Part shown: one piece after another, positions 35,277 to 45,200 of the stretch
Position numbering within the stretch: the first letter of the stretch is position 1
Layout: every line of letters starts with the position of its first letter
DNA from: Deltaproteobacteria bacterium
Lineage (GTDB): Bacteria > Myxococcota > JADLHZ01
Direction of reading: 5' to 3'
Length of the DNA: 64,000 nucleotides
NCBI GenBank assembly: GCA_020848545.1
Contig: JADLHZ010000108.1
Span: 81,871 to 145,870 of the forward strand
Notes under the pieces: model-generated
Databases searched by the model: none
What the model was told of the DNA's origin: nothing
What the model saw: only the letters and a program-made list of their open reading frames with translations
Position numbers and translations under genes: made by a program

Positions 35277-36178
35277 TCCGCGCGCTCGCGGCCTCGCTCG
35301 TCCTTTTCACGAGCTGCGGGCCGAACGTTCCGGACTTCGCGTTCCCGCGCTACAAGAGCCTCGGCGCTGCCTTCAATTTCTTGTGCGGGCTGAAGGACGA
35401 CGGCAACGTCGAGTGCCTGGATCCGATCGATGGCGAGGGGAAGCTCTTCTACACGCTGAAGGGCTCGGAGCTCGTCGCGCTGCCGCGGCAGGGGTCGGCG
35501 CAGAGTTGCGCCGTGACCGATCGCACCGAGATCCGCTGCTGGTCGGTGCGAGACTACGCCGGGTCGCGCGATCTCGACGGGCTCGATCCGCCGCGGGGAT
35601 CCTTCAGCATGGTCAGCTCCGATTCTTTGACCGGCGCTATCTGCGGCGTGCGCGCGACGAGCGGCGCCATTCTGTGCGCGGCCAAAGACGAGGTCAGCGC
35701 CATCGCCGACAACGCGCCGTCGGGCCAGTACAAGACCGTCGCCGTCGGCGATTTGGAAGCGTGCGGGCTGTCGACCGCGGGCGAGATTCGCTGTTGGGGC
35801 AAGGACGTGTCCCTCGCGAGTTGGCCCGGGATTTACGATGATTTGCGCTGCATCAACGGCGTCTGCGCGGGGAGCATCGGCGGAACCACGCTCTCGTCGC
35901 CCACCTTCGGCAACATCGATTTTCGCCCGTTCATCGACTTCGCCTACTTTCGCAAGTTCCTCTGCGTGCTCGCCGTCGACGGCGCTGTCGAGTGCAAGTA
36001 CTCGACCGGAGCCACGGTCATGGAGATCCCGAGCACGCCCCTCGTCACGATCACGATCGAAGAATCGCCGACGCACGATCCGACGTGGATCTGCGGCGAC
36101 ACCGCGGCGAAGGTGCCGGTGTGCTACGCCCTGCCGTCGGGGAAGCGTCTGACTTTGAGCCGCGCCGAGCACGAATAG
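35273..36178 (+). CDS. RCC1-like repeat lipoprotein
   Basis: A 301-residue lipoprotein overlapping the previous stop: two adjacent GTGs (35270, 35273) could start it. Signal: VIRALAASLVLFTSC, lipobox FTSC. The body contains short repeats of the RCC1/propeller type with Cys near each turn (FLCGLKDDGNVECLDP, SCAVTDRTEIRCWSV, EACGLSTAGEIRCWG, FLCVLAVDGAVECKY). This indicates a beta-propeller fragment anchored in the envelope. RCC1-like proteins of this kind are common in myxobacteria and have no known biochemical role. Confidence 0.78.
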   Translation: MIRALAASLVLFTSCGPNVPDFAFPRYKSLGAAFNFLCGLKDDGNVECLDPIDGEGKLFYTLKGSELVALPRQGSAQSCAVTDRTEIRCWSVRDYAGSRDLDGLDPPRGSFSMVSSDSLTGAICGVRATSGAILCAAKDEVSAIADNAPSGQYKTVAVGDLEACGLSTAGEIRCWGKDVSLASWPGIYDDLRCINGVCAGSIGGTTLSSPTFGNIDFRPFIDFAYFRKFLCVLAVDGAVECKYSTGATVMEIPSTPLVTITIEESPTHDPTWICGDTAAKVPVCYALPSGKRLTLSRAEHE

Positions 36179-36219
36179 CGCCACGCGAGATGAGAAAAGA
36201 GCGCAGCGAGGTTTCTCAT

Positions 36220-37077
36220 TTAACCGATCGCCGCCTCGAAGAACGCCTTGATCGCGCGATCCTTGCGCCGATCGGCTAGGCAGACGGCGTGCTCTTCGGT
36301 GAAGAGCGCCGCCTCGTGGATCTCGACGGCCGTGACGCGCTCATCGGCGCCGAGCTCCGGCAGCGACACGACGCCGAAGCCGAGCCCCGCGGCCACCGCC
36401 TCCCGCACGGCCTCGCGGCTCTCGATCTCGAGGACGGCCTTTGGCTGCACGCCGCGCCGCTTCGTCCACGCATCGAAGGCCTGTCGTGTCGCCGAACCTG
36501 GCTCGCGCATCACCATCGGCGCTTGGTGAAGCTCCTCGGGCCGCACGCGCCGCGCCTTGGCCCAAGGATGCCGGCGCGCGACGAAGGCGACGATCGGGTG
36601 CTTGGCGATGCGCCGCGCGTAGAGCCGCTCGTCGTCGCTCGACTGCGCGAGAATCGCCACGTCGCTGGCCACATCGAGGAGGCGCTGCTCGGCGATCGCG
36701 CTGTTGCCCACGGTGACTGTGAGCGCGAGGCCGGGGTGCGTCGCACGCAAGCGCACGATCACCGGCACCACGTGATACGGGCCGTCCGCGGCGATCCGGA
36801 GCGCGCCGGTCTGAAGTCCGCCGGCAGCGGCGAGCAACGCGTCGGCGTCGTCGGCGACCGAATTCAAGCGACGCGCGAGGCGCAAGAGATCCTCCGCAAG
36901 CGGCGTGACGACCACGCGGCGGCCTTGACGCAGGAAGAGCGTGACACCGTAGTGTGCCTCCAGGGCACGCACCTGATGCGTGAGCGCCGGCTGCGTGACG
37001 CCGATCGCCCGGGCCGCCGCCGAGAACCCGCCGTGGGTGGCCACCGCGGCGAACGCTCGAAGTTGCGCGAAGTTCAT
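36220..37077 (-). CDS. LysR family regulator of the phosphonate locus
   Basis: A 285-residue LysR-type regulator. The ATG at 37077 begins the classic winged HTH (MNFAQLRAFAAVATHGGFSA, then AARAIGVTQPALTHQVRALEAHYG). The C-terminal effector domain has two periplasmic-binding-like lobes (LRIAADGPYHVVPVIVRL, AAGLGFGVVSLPELGADERV). It is divergent from phnW-phnA with 73 bases between starts, and a T-N11-A LysR box covers its own start codon. By position it most likely activates phosphonate degradation in response to 2-aminoethylphosphonate or an intermediate and represses itself. Confidence 0.9.
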   Translation of the reverse strand: MNFAQLRAFAAVATHGGFSAAARAIGVTQPALTHQVRALEAHYGVTLFLRQGRRVVVTPLAEDLLRLARRLNSVADDADALLAAAGGLQTGALRIAADGPYHVVPVIVRLRATHPGLALTVTVGNSAIAEQRLLDVASDVAILAQSSDDERLYARRIAKHPIVAFVARRHPWAKARRVRPEELHQAPMVMREPGSATRQAFDAWTKRRGVQPKAVLEIESREAVREAVAAGLGFGVVSLPELGADERVTAVEIHEAALFTEEHAVCLADRRKDRAIKAFFEAAIG

Positions 37078-37095
37078 ATGAATACAATTTATATG
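37075..37095. promoter_or_regulatory. LysR box, T-N11-A
   Basis: CATAT-N11-ATATG overlapping the start codon of the LysR gene, in an AT-rich stretch of an otherwise GC-rich region. This is the textbook recognition motif of LysR regulators and suggests autoregulation. Confidence 0.6.
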
Positions 37096-37124
37096 TCGAT
37101 TAACTTCGTCGCTATTGTATTCAT
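37078..37124. promoter_or_regulatory. 11-bp inverted repeat between lysR and phnW-phnA
   Basis: ATGAATACAAT (37078-37088) and its exact mirror ATTGTATTCAT (37114-37124) lie 25 bases apart. The arm centres are 36 bp apart, which could place them on similar helix faces. A second LysR-family contact or a shared divergent promoter region is likely. Confidence 0.5.
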
Positions 37125-37150
37125 GGGCGCACACCTGCATCCTCGCCCCC

Positions 37151-39493
37151 ATGCCCTACCTTCTCACGCCAGGCCCGCTGACGACCGCCGCCGCGACCAA
37201 AGACGCCATGCAAGTGGACTACGGATCGCGCGACCACACCTTCATCGGCTTCACCAAGCGCGTGCGTGAGCGCTTGCTCTGGCTGTGCGCGGGTGAACGG
37301 ACGCACACCGCGGTCATGCTGCAAGGCTCGGGCACCTACGCCGTCGAGGCCGCGTTCGGAACGCTCGTGCCGAAGGACGGCAAGGTGGCCGTGCTCGTCA
37401 ACGGCGCCTACGGCAAGCGCATGGTCGAGATCGTCAAGGTGCTCGGCCGCGCGCACGTGACCCAGGAGACCGCTGAGGACGTGCCGGTCGATCCCGCTGC
37501 GTTGGATCGTCTGCTCGCGGACGACCAAGCGATCACCGACGTCGCCGTCGTCTACACCGAGACGACGACCGGCATTCGGAATCCTTTGGAGGCGATCGCG
37601 GCGGTGACGGCGCGCCACGGCCGCCGCTTGATCGTCGACGCGATGAGCTGCTTCGGCGCGCTGCCGATCGATCTGCGCACGCTGCCGATCGACGCGCTGT
37701 GTGCGTCGTCGAACAAGTGCCTAGAAGGCGTGCCCGGCATCGGCTTCGTCATCGTGCGGACCGAGTGGCTGAACGCTTGCGCCGGCCGCTCGCACTCTTT
37801 GGCGTTGGACCTCCACGCGCAGTCGCAGGGCTTCGACAAGAACGGCCAATGGCGCTTCACGCCGCCGACGCATGTGCTCGCGGCGTTCGACAAGGCGCTC
37901 GATCTGCACGCCGTCGAGGGCGGCGTCGAAGGGCGCGGCGCCAGGTATCTGGCGAACCAACGCGTGCTCGTCGACGGCATGCGCGCGATGGGTTTTCGGA
38001 CGCTGCTGCCGGATCATTTGATGTCGCCGACGATCGTCACCTTTCACATGCCGCAGGATCCCAAGTTCGTCTTTCAGACGTTCTACGATCGCCTGCGCGA
38101 GAAGGGCTTCGTCATTTATCCCGGGAAGCTGACGGCGGCGGACAGCTTTCGGATCGGGTGCATTGGCGATCTGACGCCGGAGATCATGCGGGCGGCGCTC
38201 GGTGCGATCGATGAGACGGTGAAGGAGATGGGCGCGAAGATTTCCGGCGACGGCGACGGAAACGGCAACGGCGACGTGACCGTGAATGGACGCAGGTACG
38301 CCTGGCCGAAGAAGCCGACGGTGGTGATCTGCCTCGACGGCTGCGCGCCGGAGTACTTCGAGAAAGCCGTCGCCGCCGGCAAGATGCCGAACCTGGCGAA
38401 GATGGTCGAGCGCGGCACGAACGCGTCGGCGCGCTGCGTGATCCCGTCGTTCACGAATCCGAACAACATGTCGATCGTCACCGGCGCGCCGCCGAGCGTA
38501 CACGGCATCAGCGGCAACTTCTTCATCGATCCGCGCACCGGCGAGGAAGTCATGATGAACGATCCGAAGTTCTTGCGCGCGCCGACGCTCCTGGCGGCGT
38601 TCTCGGCGGCCGGCGCGAAGGTCGTTGCGATCACGGCCAAAGACAAGCTGCGCAAGATGCTCGGGGAAGGGCTGAAGGGCGTCGCGTTCTCGGCGGAGAA
38701 GGCCGACAAGTGCACGCTCGCGGAGCATGGCATCACCGACGTGGTCGCGAAGGTGGGCATGCCCGTGCCGGACGTCTACAGCGCGGAGCTCAGCGAATTC
38801 GTGTTGAAAGCCGGCGTCGTCCTCTTGAAGAGCGACAAGCCCGACATCCTCTATCTCTCGACCACCGACTACGTGCAGCACAAGCACGCGCCGGGCACCG
38901 ACGAAGCGAACGCGTTCTACGCGATGATCGACAAGTACCTCGGCGAGCTCGATGCGCTCGGCGCCGTCATCGCGATCACCGCTGATCACGGAATGAACGC
39001 GAAGGCCGACGCTGCCGGCAAGCCGCGCGTGCTCTACTTGGGCGACTGGCTCGACGAGAAGCTCGGCAAGGACAAGGCGCGCGTCATCCTGCCGATCACC
39101 GATCCCTACGTCGTCCATCACGGCGCTCTCGGCAGCTTCGCGTGGATCCACTGGGGCCCGAGCGTGACCGCCGAGCAACGGCAAGCGCTGACGCAAGAGC
39201 TCGCGAAGGATCCGAACATGGAAGTCGTCCTCGATCGCACCGCCGCCGCGCGCCGCTTCGAGCTGCCGGCCGATCGCGTGGGCGACGTGTGCGTCATCAC
39301 CAAGGCGAACGCCGTCGTCGGCACCGAAGCTGCGCGCCACGATCTGACGGGGCTCGACGCGCCGCTGCGCTCGCACGGTGGGCTCGGTGAAGAGCGCGTG
39401 CCGCTCGTCTTGAACGTGGCGCGCAAGACCGCGGGCCGCGATCTCAGAAACTTCGACGCGTTCGACCTCGCGCTCAATGGAGACAAGCAATGA
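37151..39493 (+). CDS. phnW-phnA: PhnW-PhnA fusion: 2-aminoethylphosphonate transaminase plus phosphonoacetate hydrolase
   Basis: A 780-residue bifunctional protein. Residues 1 to about 363 are the pyruvate-dependent PLP aminotransferase PhnW (LLTPGPLTTAAATK; GSGTYAVEAAFGTLVP; lysine site ASSNKCLEGVPG), converting 2-aminoethylphosphonate to phosphonoacetaldehyde. A hydrophilic linker with GDGDGNGNGD (about 370) follows. Residues about 385-780 are PhnA, an alkaline-phosphatase-superfamily enzyme with the nucleophile Thr in IPSFTNPNNMS and metal ligands in ICLDGCAPEY, STTDYVQHKHAPG, ITADHGMNAK and RSHGGLGEE, cleaving phosphonoacetate to acetate and phosphate. ATG 37151 is the first with PhnW homology (an upstream in-frame start at 37115 was rejected). 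Its stop overlaps the phnY start (ATGA). Confidence 0.9.
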   Translation: MPYLLTPGPLTTAAATKDAMQVDYGSRDHTFIGFTKRVRERLLWLCAGERTHTAVMLQGSGTYAVEAAFGTLVPKDGKVAVLVNGAYGKRMVEIVKVLGRAHVTQETAEDVPVDPAALDRLLADDQAITDVAVVYTETTTGIRNPLEAIAAVTARHGRRLIVDAMSCFGALPIDLRTLPIDALCASSNKCLEGVPGIGFVIVRTEWLNACAGRSHSLALDLHAQSQGFDKNGQWRFTPPTHVLAAFDKALDLHAVEGGVEGRGARYLANQRVLVDGMRAMGFRTLLPDHLMSPTIVTFHMPQDPKFVFQTFYDRLREKGFVIYPGKLTAADSFRIGCIGDLTPEIMRAALGAIDETVKEMGAKISGDGDGNGNGDVTVNGRRYAWPKKPTVVICLDGCAPEYFEKAVAAGKMPNLAKMVERGTNASARCVIPSFTNPNNMSIVTGAPPSVHGISGNFFIDPRTGEEVMMNDPKFLRAPTLLAAFSAAGAKVVAITAKDKLRKMLGEGLKGVAFSAEKADKCTLAEHGITDVVAKVGMPVPDVYSAELSEFVLKAGVVLLKSDKPDILYLSTTDYVQHKHAPGTDEANAFYAMIDKYLGELDALGAVIAITADHGMNAKADAAGKPRVLYLGDWLDEKLGKDKARVILPITDPYVVHHGALGSFAWIHWGPSVTAEQRQALTQELAKDPNMEVVLDRTAAARRFELPADRVGDVCVITKANAVVGTEAARHDLTGLDAPLRSHGGLGEERVPLVLNVARKTAGRDLRNFDAFDLALNGDKQ
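38244..38276 (-). repeat. GTCGCC hexamer repeat, copy B, inside the fusion linker
   Basis: Read on the minus strand this matches copy A (734-768) over about 31 bases with three differences. On the plus strand it encodes the GDGDGNGNGD part of the PhnW-PhnA linker. Confidence 0.6.
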
Positions 39494-40911
39494 AGACGGA
39501 AGCCATGCGCATCCTCGGCGAGAAGGTCTCGCGCGAGCGCACCTACGAAGTGAAGAACCCCTACTCCGGTGCCGTCGTGGCCAAGGTCGCGATGGCGAGC
39601 GTCGCCGACATCGATCACGCGATCGAAGGCGCTGCGCGGGCGAAGCTCACGCTCACCCGCTTCGAGCGCGCGAAGATCTTGGAGCGCACCGCGCAGATCC
39701 TGGAAGATCGCAAGCAGACCGTCGCCGACGTCATCACCAGCGAGAGCGGCCTCTGCAAGAAGGACACGCTCTACGAGGTCGGGCGCGCGCAGGACGTCTT
39801 GAACCTGGCCGCGCGCCTCTTGAACCAAGACGACGGCGAAGCGTTCGCCTGCGATCTCACGCCGCACGGCAAGAAGCGCCGCATCTTCACCCTGCGCGAG
39901 CCGCTCGCCGGAGTGATCACGGCGATCACGCCGTTCAACCATCCGCTGAACCAAGTGGCGCACAAGGTGGCGCCCTCGATCGCGACGAACAACCGCATGA
40001 TCCTGAAGCCGAGCGAAAAGACACCGCTGTCCGCGTTTTTGCTCGCCGACGCTTTGTACGAAGCCGGCCTGCCGCCCGAGATGCTGTCGATCGTCAGCGG
40101 CGATCCGAAGGAGATCGGCGAGCGGCTGATCACGCACCCGAAGGTGGATCTCGTCACCTTCACTGGCGGCGTCGCGATCGGCAAGTGGATCGCCGAGCGC
40201 GCGGGCTACAAGCGCCTGGTGCTCGAGCTCGGCGGCAACGATCCCTTGATCGTCATGGACGACGCCGACCTCGACGAGGCGGTGGCGCTCGCGGTGAACG
40301 GCTCGTACAAGAACTCGGGGCAACGCTGCACGGCCGTCAAGCGCATGCTCGTGCACGAGAAGATCGCCGACGCGTTCGTCGCCGGCCTCGTCGAGAAGAC
40401 GAAGGCGCTGAAGTACGGCGACCCCAGCGATCCCGCGACCGACATGGGCACCGTCATCGACGAAGCGGCGGCGAAGATCTGCGAAGAGCGCGTGAACGAC
40501 GCGATCGCGCGCGGAGGCAAGCTGCTCTACGGCAACGTCCGCAAAGGCGCGCTCTACTCGCCGACCGTCGTCGATCACGTCAAAGCCGACTGGACGCTCG
40601 TGAAGGAGGAGACCTTCGGGCCGGTGTCGCCGATCATCCGCTTCAAGAACATCGACGAGGCGATCGCGCTGTCGAACTCGACGGCCTACGGCTTGTCGAG
40701 CGGCGTCTGCACGAACCGCTTGGACGACGTGATGCGCTTCGTCCGCGAGCTGCAAGTCGGCACCGTCAACGTGCGCGAAGTGCCGGGCTACCGCACCGAG
40801 ATGTCGCCGTTCGGCGGCATCAAGGACTCCGGCCTCGGCTACAAGGAAGGCGTGAAGGAGGCGATGAAGAGCTTCACCAACTTGAAGACCTTCTCATTGC
40901 CTTGGATGTGA
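39490..40911 (+). CDS. phnY: Phosphonoacetaldehyde dehydrogenase
   Basis: A 473-residue NAD(P)-dependent aldehyde dehydrogenase, full length. Signatures include GVITAITPFNHPLNQVAHKVAP, the catalytic base in LELGGNDP, and the nucleophile Cys in NSGQRCTAVKR, followed by EETFGPVSPI. By context it oxidises phosphonoacetaldehyde to phosphonoacetate (PhnY), linking the two halves of the upstream fusion. The start overlaps the phnW-phnA stop by four bases, so translation is coupled. The pathway ends in acetate and phosphate, without phosphonatase (PhnX). The stop is immediately followed by the converging transporter gene. Confidence 0.88.
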   Translation: MKTEAMRILGEKVSRERTYEVKNPYSGAVVAKVAMASVADIDHAIEGAARAKLTLTRFERAKILERTAQILEDRKQTVADVITSESGLCKKDTLYEVGRAQDVLNLAARLLNQDDGEAFACDLTPHGKKRRIFTLREPLAGVITAITPFNHPLNQVAHKVAPSIATNNRMILKPSEKTPLSAFLLADALYEAGLPPEMLSIVSGDPKEIGERLITHPKVDLVTFTGGVAIGKWIAERAGYKRLVLELGGNDPLIVMDDADLDEAVALAVNGSYKNSGQRCTAVKRMLVHEKIADAFVAGLVEKTKALKYGDPSDPATDMGTVIDEAAAKICEERVNDAIARGGKLLYGNVRKGALYSPTVVDHVKADWTLVKEETFGPVSPIIRFKNIDEAIALSNSTAYGLSSGVCTNRLDDVMRFVRELQVGTVNVREVPGYRTEMSPFGGIKDSGLGYKEGVKEAMKSFTNLKTFSLPWM

Positions 40912-42156
40912 CTAAACATTGATCCCGCGCCGGCGCATCATCCCATAGAACAAGCCGGCGCCGACGGCGGCCAATCCTGCAACGAGCACCAAGAGCAAGA
41001 ACACGGAATCCACCCCAACCCGGGATTTCAGATAGCCGATCACCGGCTCTTGCAGGATTGGCCCCGCCGAGCCCACGCCGTTGATGATGCCGGCGGCGAG
41101 CGCAGCGCGTTTGCGATCGGCCACGTCAGCGGCGCCGGCGCCCGAGAGGAGCGCGTCCGGCCCCATCGCCATGAAGCCGACGACGCCGAGCAACACGACG
41201 AAGAGCACGATCGAGTGCAGGCCGACCAAGTAGAGCAGCACGCAGCCGAAGACGCAGCCGATCGACATCGCGAAGATCACGGGCGTACGCCGGCTCTGAA
41301 AGAGGTAGTCCGAGATCGGGCCGCTCGCGAGCACGCCGAGAAAGCCGATCCAATCGAACGCCGTCGACGCGTAGCCGGCGTTCGCTGTCGACATCGAGAA
41401 GTGCTCGCGCAGGATCAGCGCGCTCCAGCTGTCGAGCGCGTAGCGCAGGAACTTGAAGCCGAAGTAAATGAAGCCCATGCCGATGACGAGCGGATAGAAG
41501 CCGATCGCCGCCTTTTGGCCCGCCGGCCCCGCGCCGCCGTGATCCTCGAGCGCAGGCTGGCCTTCTTGCTCCGGGCTCTCGTGGCCCCAGAAGACGAAGA
41601 GCACGATGATCGCAGCGAGCGCGATCGCCGTCCCCGAGAACGACCAGAGTAAGCCGAGCCAGCCGAAGAGCAGCGCGGCGAGGCCCTTCGCGATCGCCGC
41701 GCCGAGCTGATAGCACGTGGCCCAGAACGACATGATCGTTCCGCGCTCTTCCTTCCGCGTCCAGTTGGCGACGATGCCGACCGTGTGGCCCCAGCCCGTC
41801 GCCTGTGCGAAGCCTTGTACCGCCATCAACGCGAACACCGGCCAGTACGCCGAAGGACCTGCCGGCAACACGGCGGCCGTCAGGAAGTTGCACGCGACCG
41901 ACACCAGCATGCCGCCGACTAAGATCGATCGGCTCGAGTATTTGCGACCGAGCGCGGCCGCGAGGAACTGCCCGAGCATGTAGGTGACGAGGTAGCCGGT
42001 CCACAGGTGCGAGACCGAGAAGTCGTCGAGCGCGAGCTGCTCCTTCAACGGACCTTTGACCACGCTGAACACTTTGCGCGTGACGTAGAAGCCCGCGTAG
42101 CACCACCACGTCGCGATCAGCATTTGCCACCGCAGCGTTCGGAAGCGCTCGGACAT
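40912..42156 (-). CDS. MFS transporter, organophosphate:phosphate antiporter (OPA) type
   Basis: A 414-residue membrane protein with about 12 hydrophobic segments. Features typical of the OPA branch (GlpT/UhpT/UhpC): MLIATWWCYAGFYVTRKVFSV at the first helix, GYLVTYMLGQFLAA, QGFAQATGWGHTVGIVANW and a conserved Arg pair in FLRYALDSWSALIL. I chose the ATG at 42156, with AAGGTG before it. It converges on phnY with no gap, so the locus has an uptake system for a phosphonate or phosphate ester in addition to the degradative enzymes. Substrate specificity is inferred from context only. Confidence 0.85.
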   Translation of the reverse strand: MSERFRTLRWQMLIATWWCYAGFYVTRKVFSVVKGPLKEQLALDDFSVSHLWTGYLVTYMLGQFLAAALGRKYSSRSILVGGMLVSVACNFLTAAVLPAGPSAYWPVFALMAVQGFAQATGWGHTVGIVANWTRKEERGTIMSFWATCYQLGAAIAKGLAALLFGWLGLLWSFSGTAIALAAIIVLFVFWGHESPEQEGQPALEDHGGAGPAGQKAAIGFYPLVIGMGFIYFGFKFLRYALDSWSALILREHFSMSTANAGYASTAFDWIGFLGVLASGPISDYLFQSRRTPVIFAMSIGCVFGCVLLYLVGLHSIVLFVVLLGVVGFMAMGPDALLSGAGAADVADRKRAALAAGIINGVGSAGPILQEPVIGYLKSRVGVDSVFLLLVLVAGLAAVGAGLFYGMMRRRGINV

Positions 42157-42233
42157 GCGCACCTTGTGTCACCCGCGCCGCTCGCGTTCAAGGTGGGTTT
42201 GCCTTTGCGCGAGCGATCTGAGAGCGACGGCGC

Positions 42234-45200
42234 ATGCGTGCGTTCGCCGCTTCGATGTTCATTCTGTGTGCGTGTGCTTCGACCCTGCCACGCCTGCCGG
42301 TGCCGGCGCTGTCGAGCGCGGTCGACGCCGACGATCCGCTGATCGCCGCGTTCTACGACGCTTCGCCCTTCGATGCGCCGACCTTCGAGGCGCTGCTCGC
42401 CACCGCGCTCCGCGAACGCCCGCGCTCGGCGGCCGTGCACGAGGTCGCGATGCAGCGGGCGAAGCTGCGCGGCGATCACGACGCGGCGTTCATGCACGCG
42501 CTCCACGCCGCGGCCGCGACACGTTCGCCGCTCGCCGCGTGGTTCGTCAGCGAGCTCGATCGCAACGATCGCACGGTGTCCGAGATGCGCGCGGCCATCG
42601 AGCTGACGCGCGCGATCTACGCGAGCGATGCGCCGGCCGCCGTCCGCGCCGAAGCCGCGATCACGCTGGCGTCGCTGCTCGCGTCCTTCGACGAGCGGGA
42701 CGAAGCGCAGGCGTTGAACCGCTGGCTCGGGTACATGTCACAATTTCTATACATTGGCCCCTTCGACAACGACCAGGGCAAGGGCTTCGCTACGCCGTAT
42801 CCGCCGGAGCAGACGATCGACGCGGCGAAGACGTACCCCGGCAAGATCCTGCCGATCGGGTGGCGGCCGCTCAGGCGCCTCAACGAGGAGGCCGCGGTCT
42901 GGCTCGACGACGTCATCTCGCCGGCCGAGCACGCGGTCACCTACTTCGCCACCTTCGTGCGCGCCGGCGCGTCGCGAGAGGTGCTGCTGCACGTCCGCTG
43001 CGGCGCTGCGCTGAAGATCCTCGTGAATGATCAGGTCGTCTTCAGCGAGGAGAAGCTCGGCGCCGGGCGCAACGACAACATCACGGTTCCGCTGCGCCTC
43101 GAGGCGGGGTGGCACAAGCTCGTGTTCAAGATCGCCGGCCAGCGCAGCACCGCTTTTGCCGCTCGCTTCTCGGACAATGACGGCGGGCCGATCGAGCTCG
43201 AAGCGTCCAACGTGCCGAAGACCATGCTCGCCGCGGCGCACGTCATCGAGCGACCAGTGGGGCTCGCGCCTGCGATCGCCACGTTCGCGTCGCCCGGGCG
43301 CAGAGCATTTTGGCAGACGCGCGAAGTGTACCGCTCCGGCCGCCAGTTGGACGTCGTGCCGGCGCACGAAGCCGCGGCGCAAGCGATGCGGGGTCACCCG
43401 CTCGCGATCTTCGAAGGCGCGCTCGCGTACTGGGACAACGACGAGCTCGGAAAGGCGATCGATCTGCTCGGCAAAGGGACCGAGCGCTTCGGCGATGTGC
43501 TGCCGGCCTTCCTGCAAAAGCGCGCGCGCTTCTACCGCCAGAAGAAGCAGCTCGACAAAGCGCAGCGCGACTTGGAGCGCGCCGTCGAACGCGCGCCGAA
43601 GAGCCGCTTTCTGTGGATGGATCTCGCCGACCTCTTGGACGCGCGCGGGCTCGGGCCAGAGCGCACGCGCGTCCTCACCAAGGTGCTCGGTGAGTGGCCG
43701 GACAGCGTCTGGGCCAAGCGCGAGCTCGCCGACGCTTGGTCGAGCCGCGGTTACACGCAGCGTGCCGAGGTGCTGCACAGAGAGATCGCGCGCCTGTTGC
43801 CCGGCGAGAACCGCGGCTGGCAGCGCCTCGTCGACCGCGACGTGCAACGCGGCGATCTCGACGCCGCCATCGATCGCCTGCGCGAGATGCAAGCGCGGCA
43901 GCCGCTGGCGCACGGGCTCGTGATGCAAGAGGCCGACCTCTGGCGCCGCAACGATCGACCCGAGGAAGCCACCGCGTTGCTCACGCGTGTCGCGACGCAG
44001 GATCCCGACTGGGCACGCCCCTACGAACGGCTCGCCGTGCTCTACGACGAGCAAGGGAAGAAGGACGCGACGCTCGCAGAGTACAAGCGCGCGCTCGCCC
44101 GCGATCCGAAGAACAGCACGCTGCGCGAGCGCGTCGATCTGCTCGAGCCGCAAGGCAAGGAGTACGCCGAGAAGTACGTGCCGGGCGAAGCGGAGATCGA
44201 CGCGATCGTCGCCGGCGCCGCGGCCGTGAAGATCGAGGCCGGCGCGCACGTCGTCCTGCTCAGCGATCACGAGGTGACCGAGGTCGCCCAAGACGGCAGC
44301 AGCAAGCGCTTCATCACGCTCGTCGCGAAGGCGCTCGACGACCAAGGGCGCGACGCGCTCACGCACACCTCGCTGCCGAGCCACGGCACGACGAAGCTGC
44401 TGCGCGCGTACTCGGTGAACAAGCGCGGCGATCGCCAGGAGCTGTCGAGCGTGCAGGGCGACGCGCTGCGCTTTCGCCAGCTCGAAGTCGGCTCGATCGT
44501 CGTGCTGCAGTACATTTGGTACGCACCGCCGCAGGCGTTCCTGCCGAACCACTTCGCGTCGAGCTGGCGCTTCGAGAGCGTGCACCGCCAGCACGAGAAG
44601 GCGACGTGGGTGCTGATCATGCCCGAGGGGCGGGCGCTCAACGTGCAGATCCGCGGCGCCATCAAGCGCGAGGATCGCCGAGAAGACGGCCGCGACGTTC
44701 GGGTGTTCACTGCCGAGCACGTGCCGGCGCTGATCGCCGAGCCGTTCATGCCGCCGCAAGACGACCTGCTCGCCAGCGTGGACGTCAGCACCTTGCAGGA
44801 CTGGAGCGAGTATGTGCGCTGGGAACGCGCGCTGCTCGTCGACGCGTTTCGATCGAGCCCGGCGATCGAGGCGCTCGCGCAACGGCTCACCGCCGACAAG
44901 AAGACGCCGCAGGCGAAGCTCGACGCGATCTTGCACTTCGTCGCGCGCGAGATCCGCTATCAGCAGGAGTACGAGACGACGATCGCCGGCGTGCGGCCGC
45001 ATGCGTGCCCCGTCGTCGTCGAGCGCGGCTACGGCGATTGCAAGGACAAGTCGGTGCTGCTCATCCGGCTGGCGAAGCTCGCCGGCCTCACCGCCGAGAT
45101 GGCCCTCTTGCGCACCACGAACGCCGGCGCCGTTCAGAAGGCGATCCCGAACCAGCAGTTCAACCACGCGATCGTCTACGTGCCGAAGCAAGCGGGCTTA

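Noticed and set aside
37115..37150. Upstream start for the PhnW-PhnA protein
   Set aside because: It would add 12 residues with no similarity to PhnW and overlaps the inverted repeat of the control region; ATG 37151 starts the conserved MPYLLTPGP.
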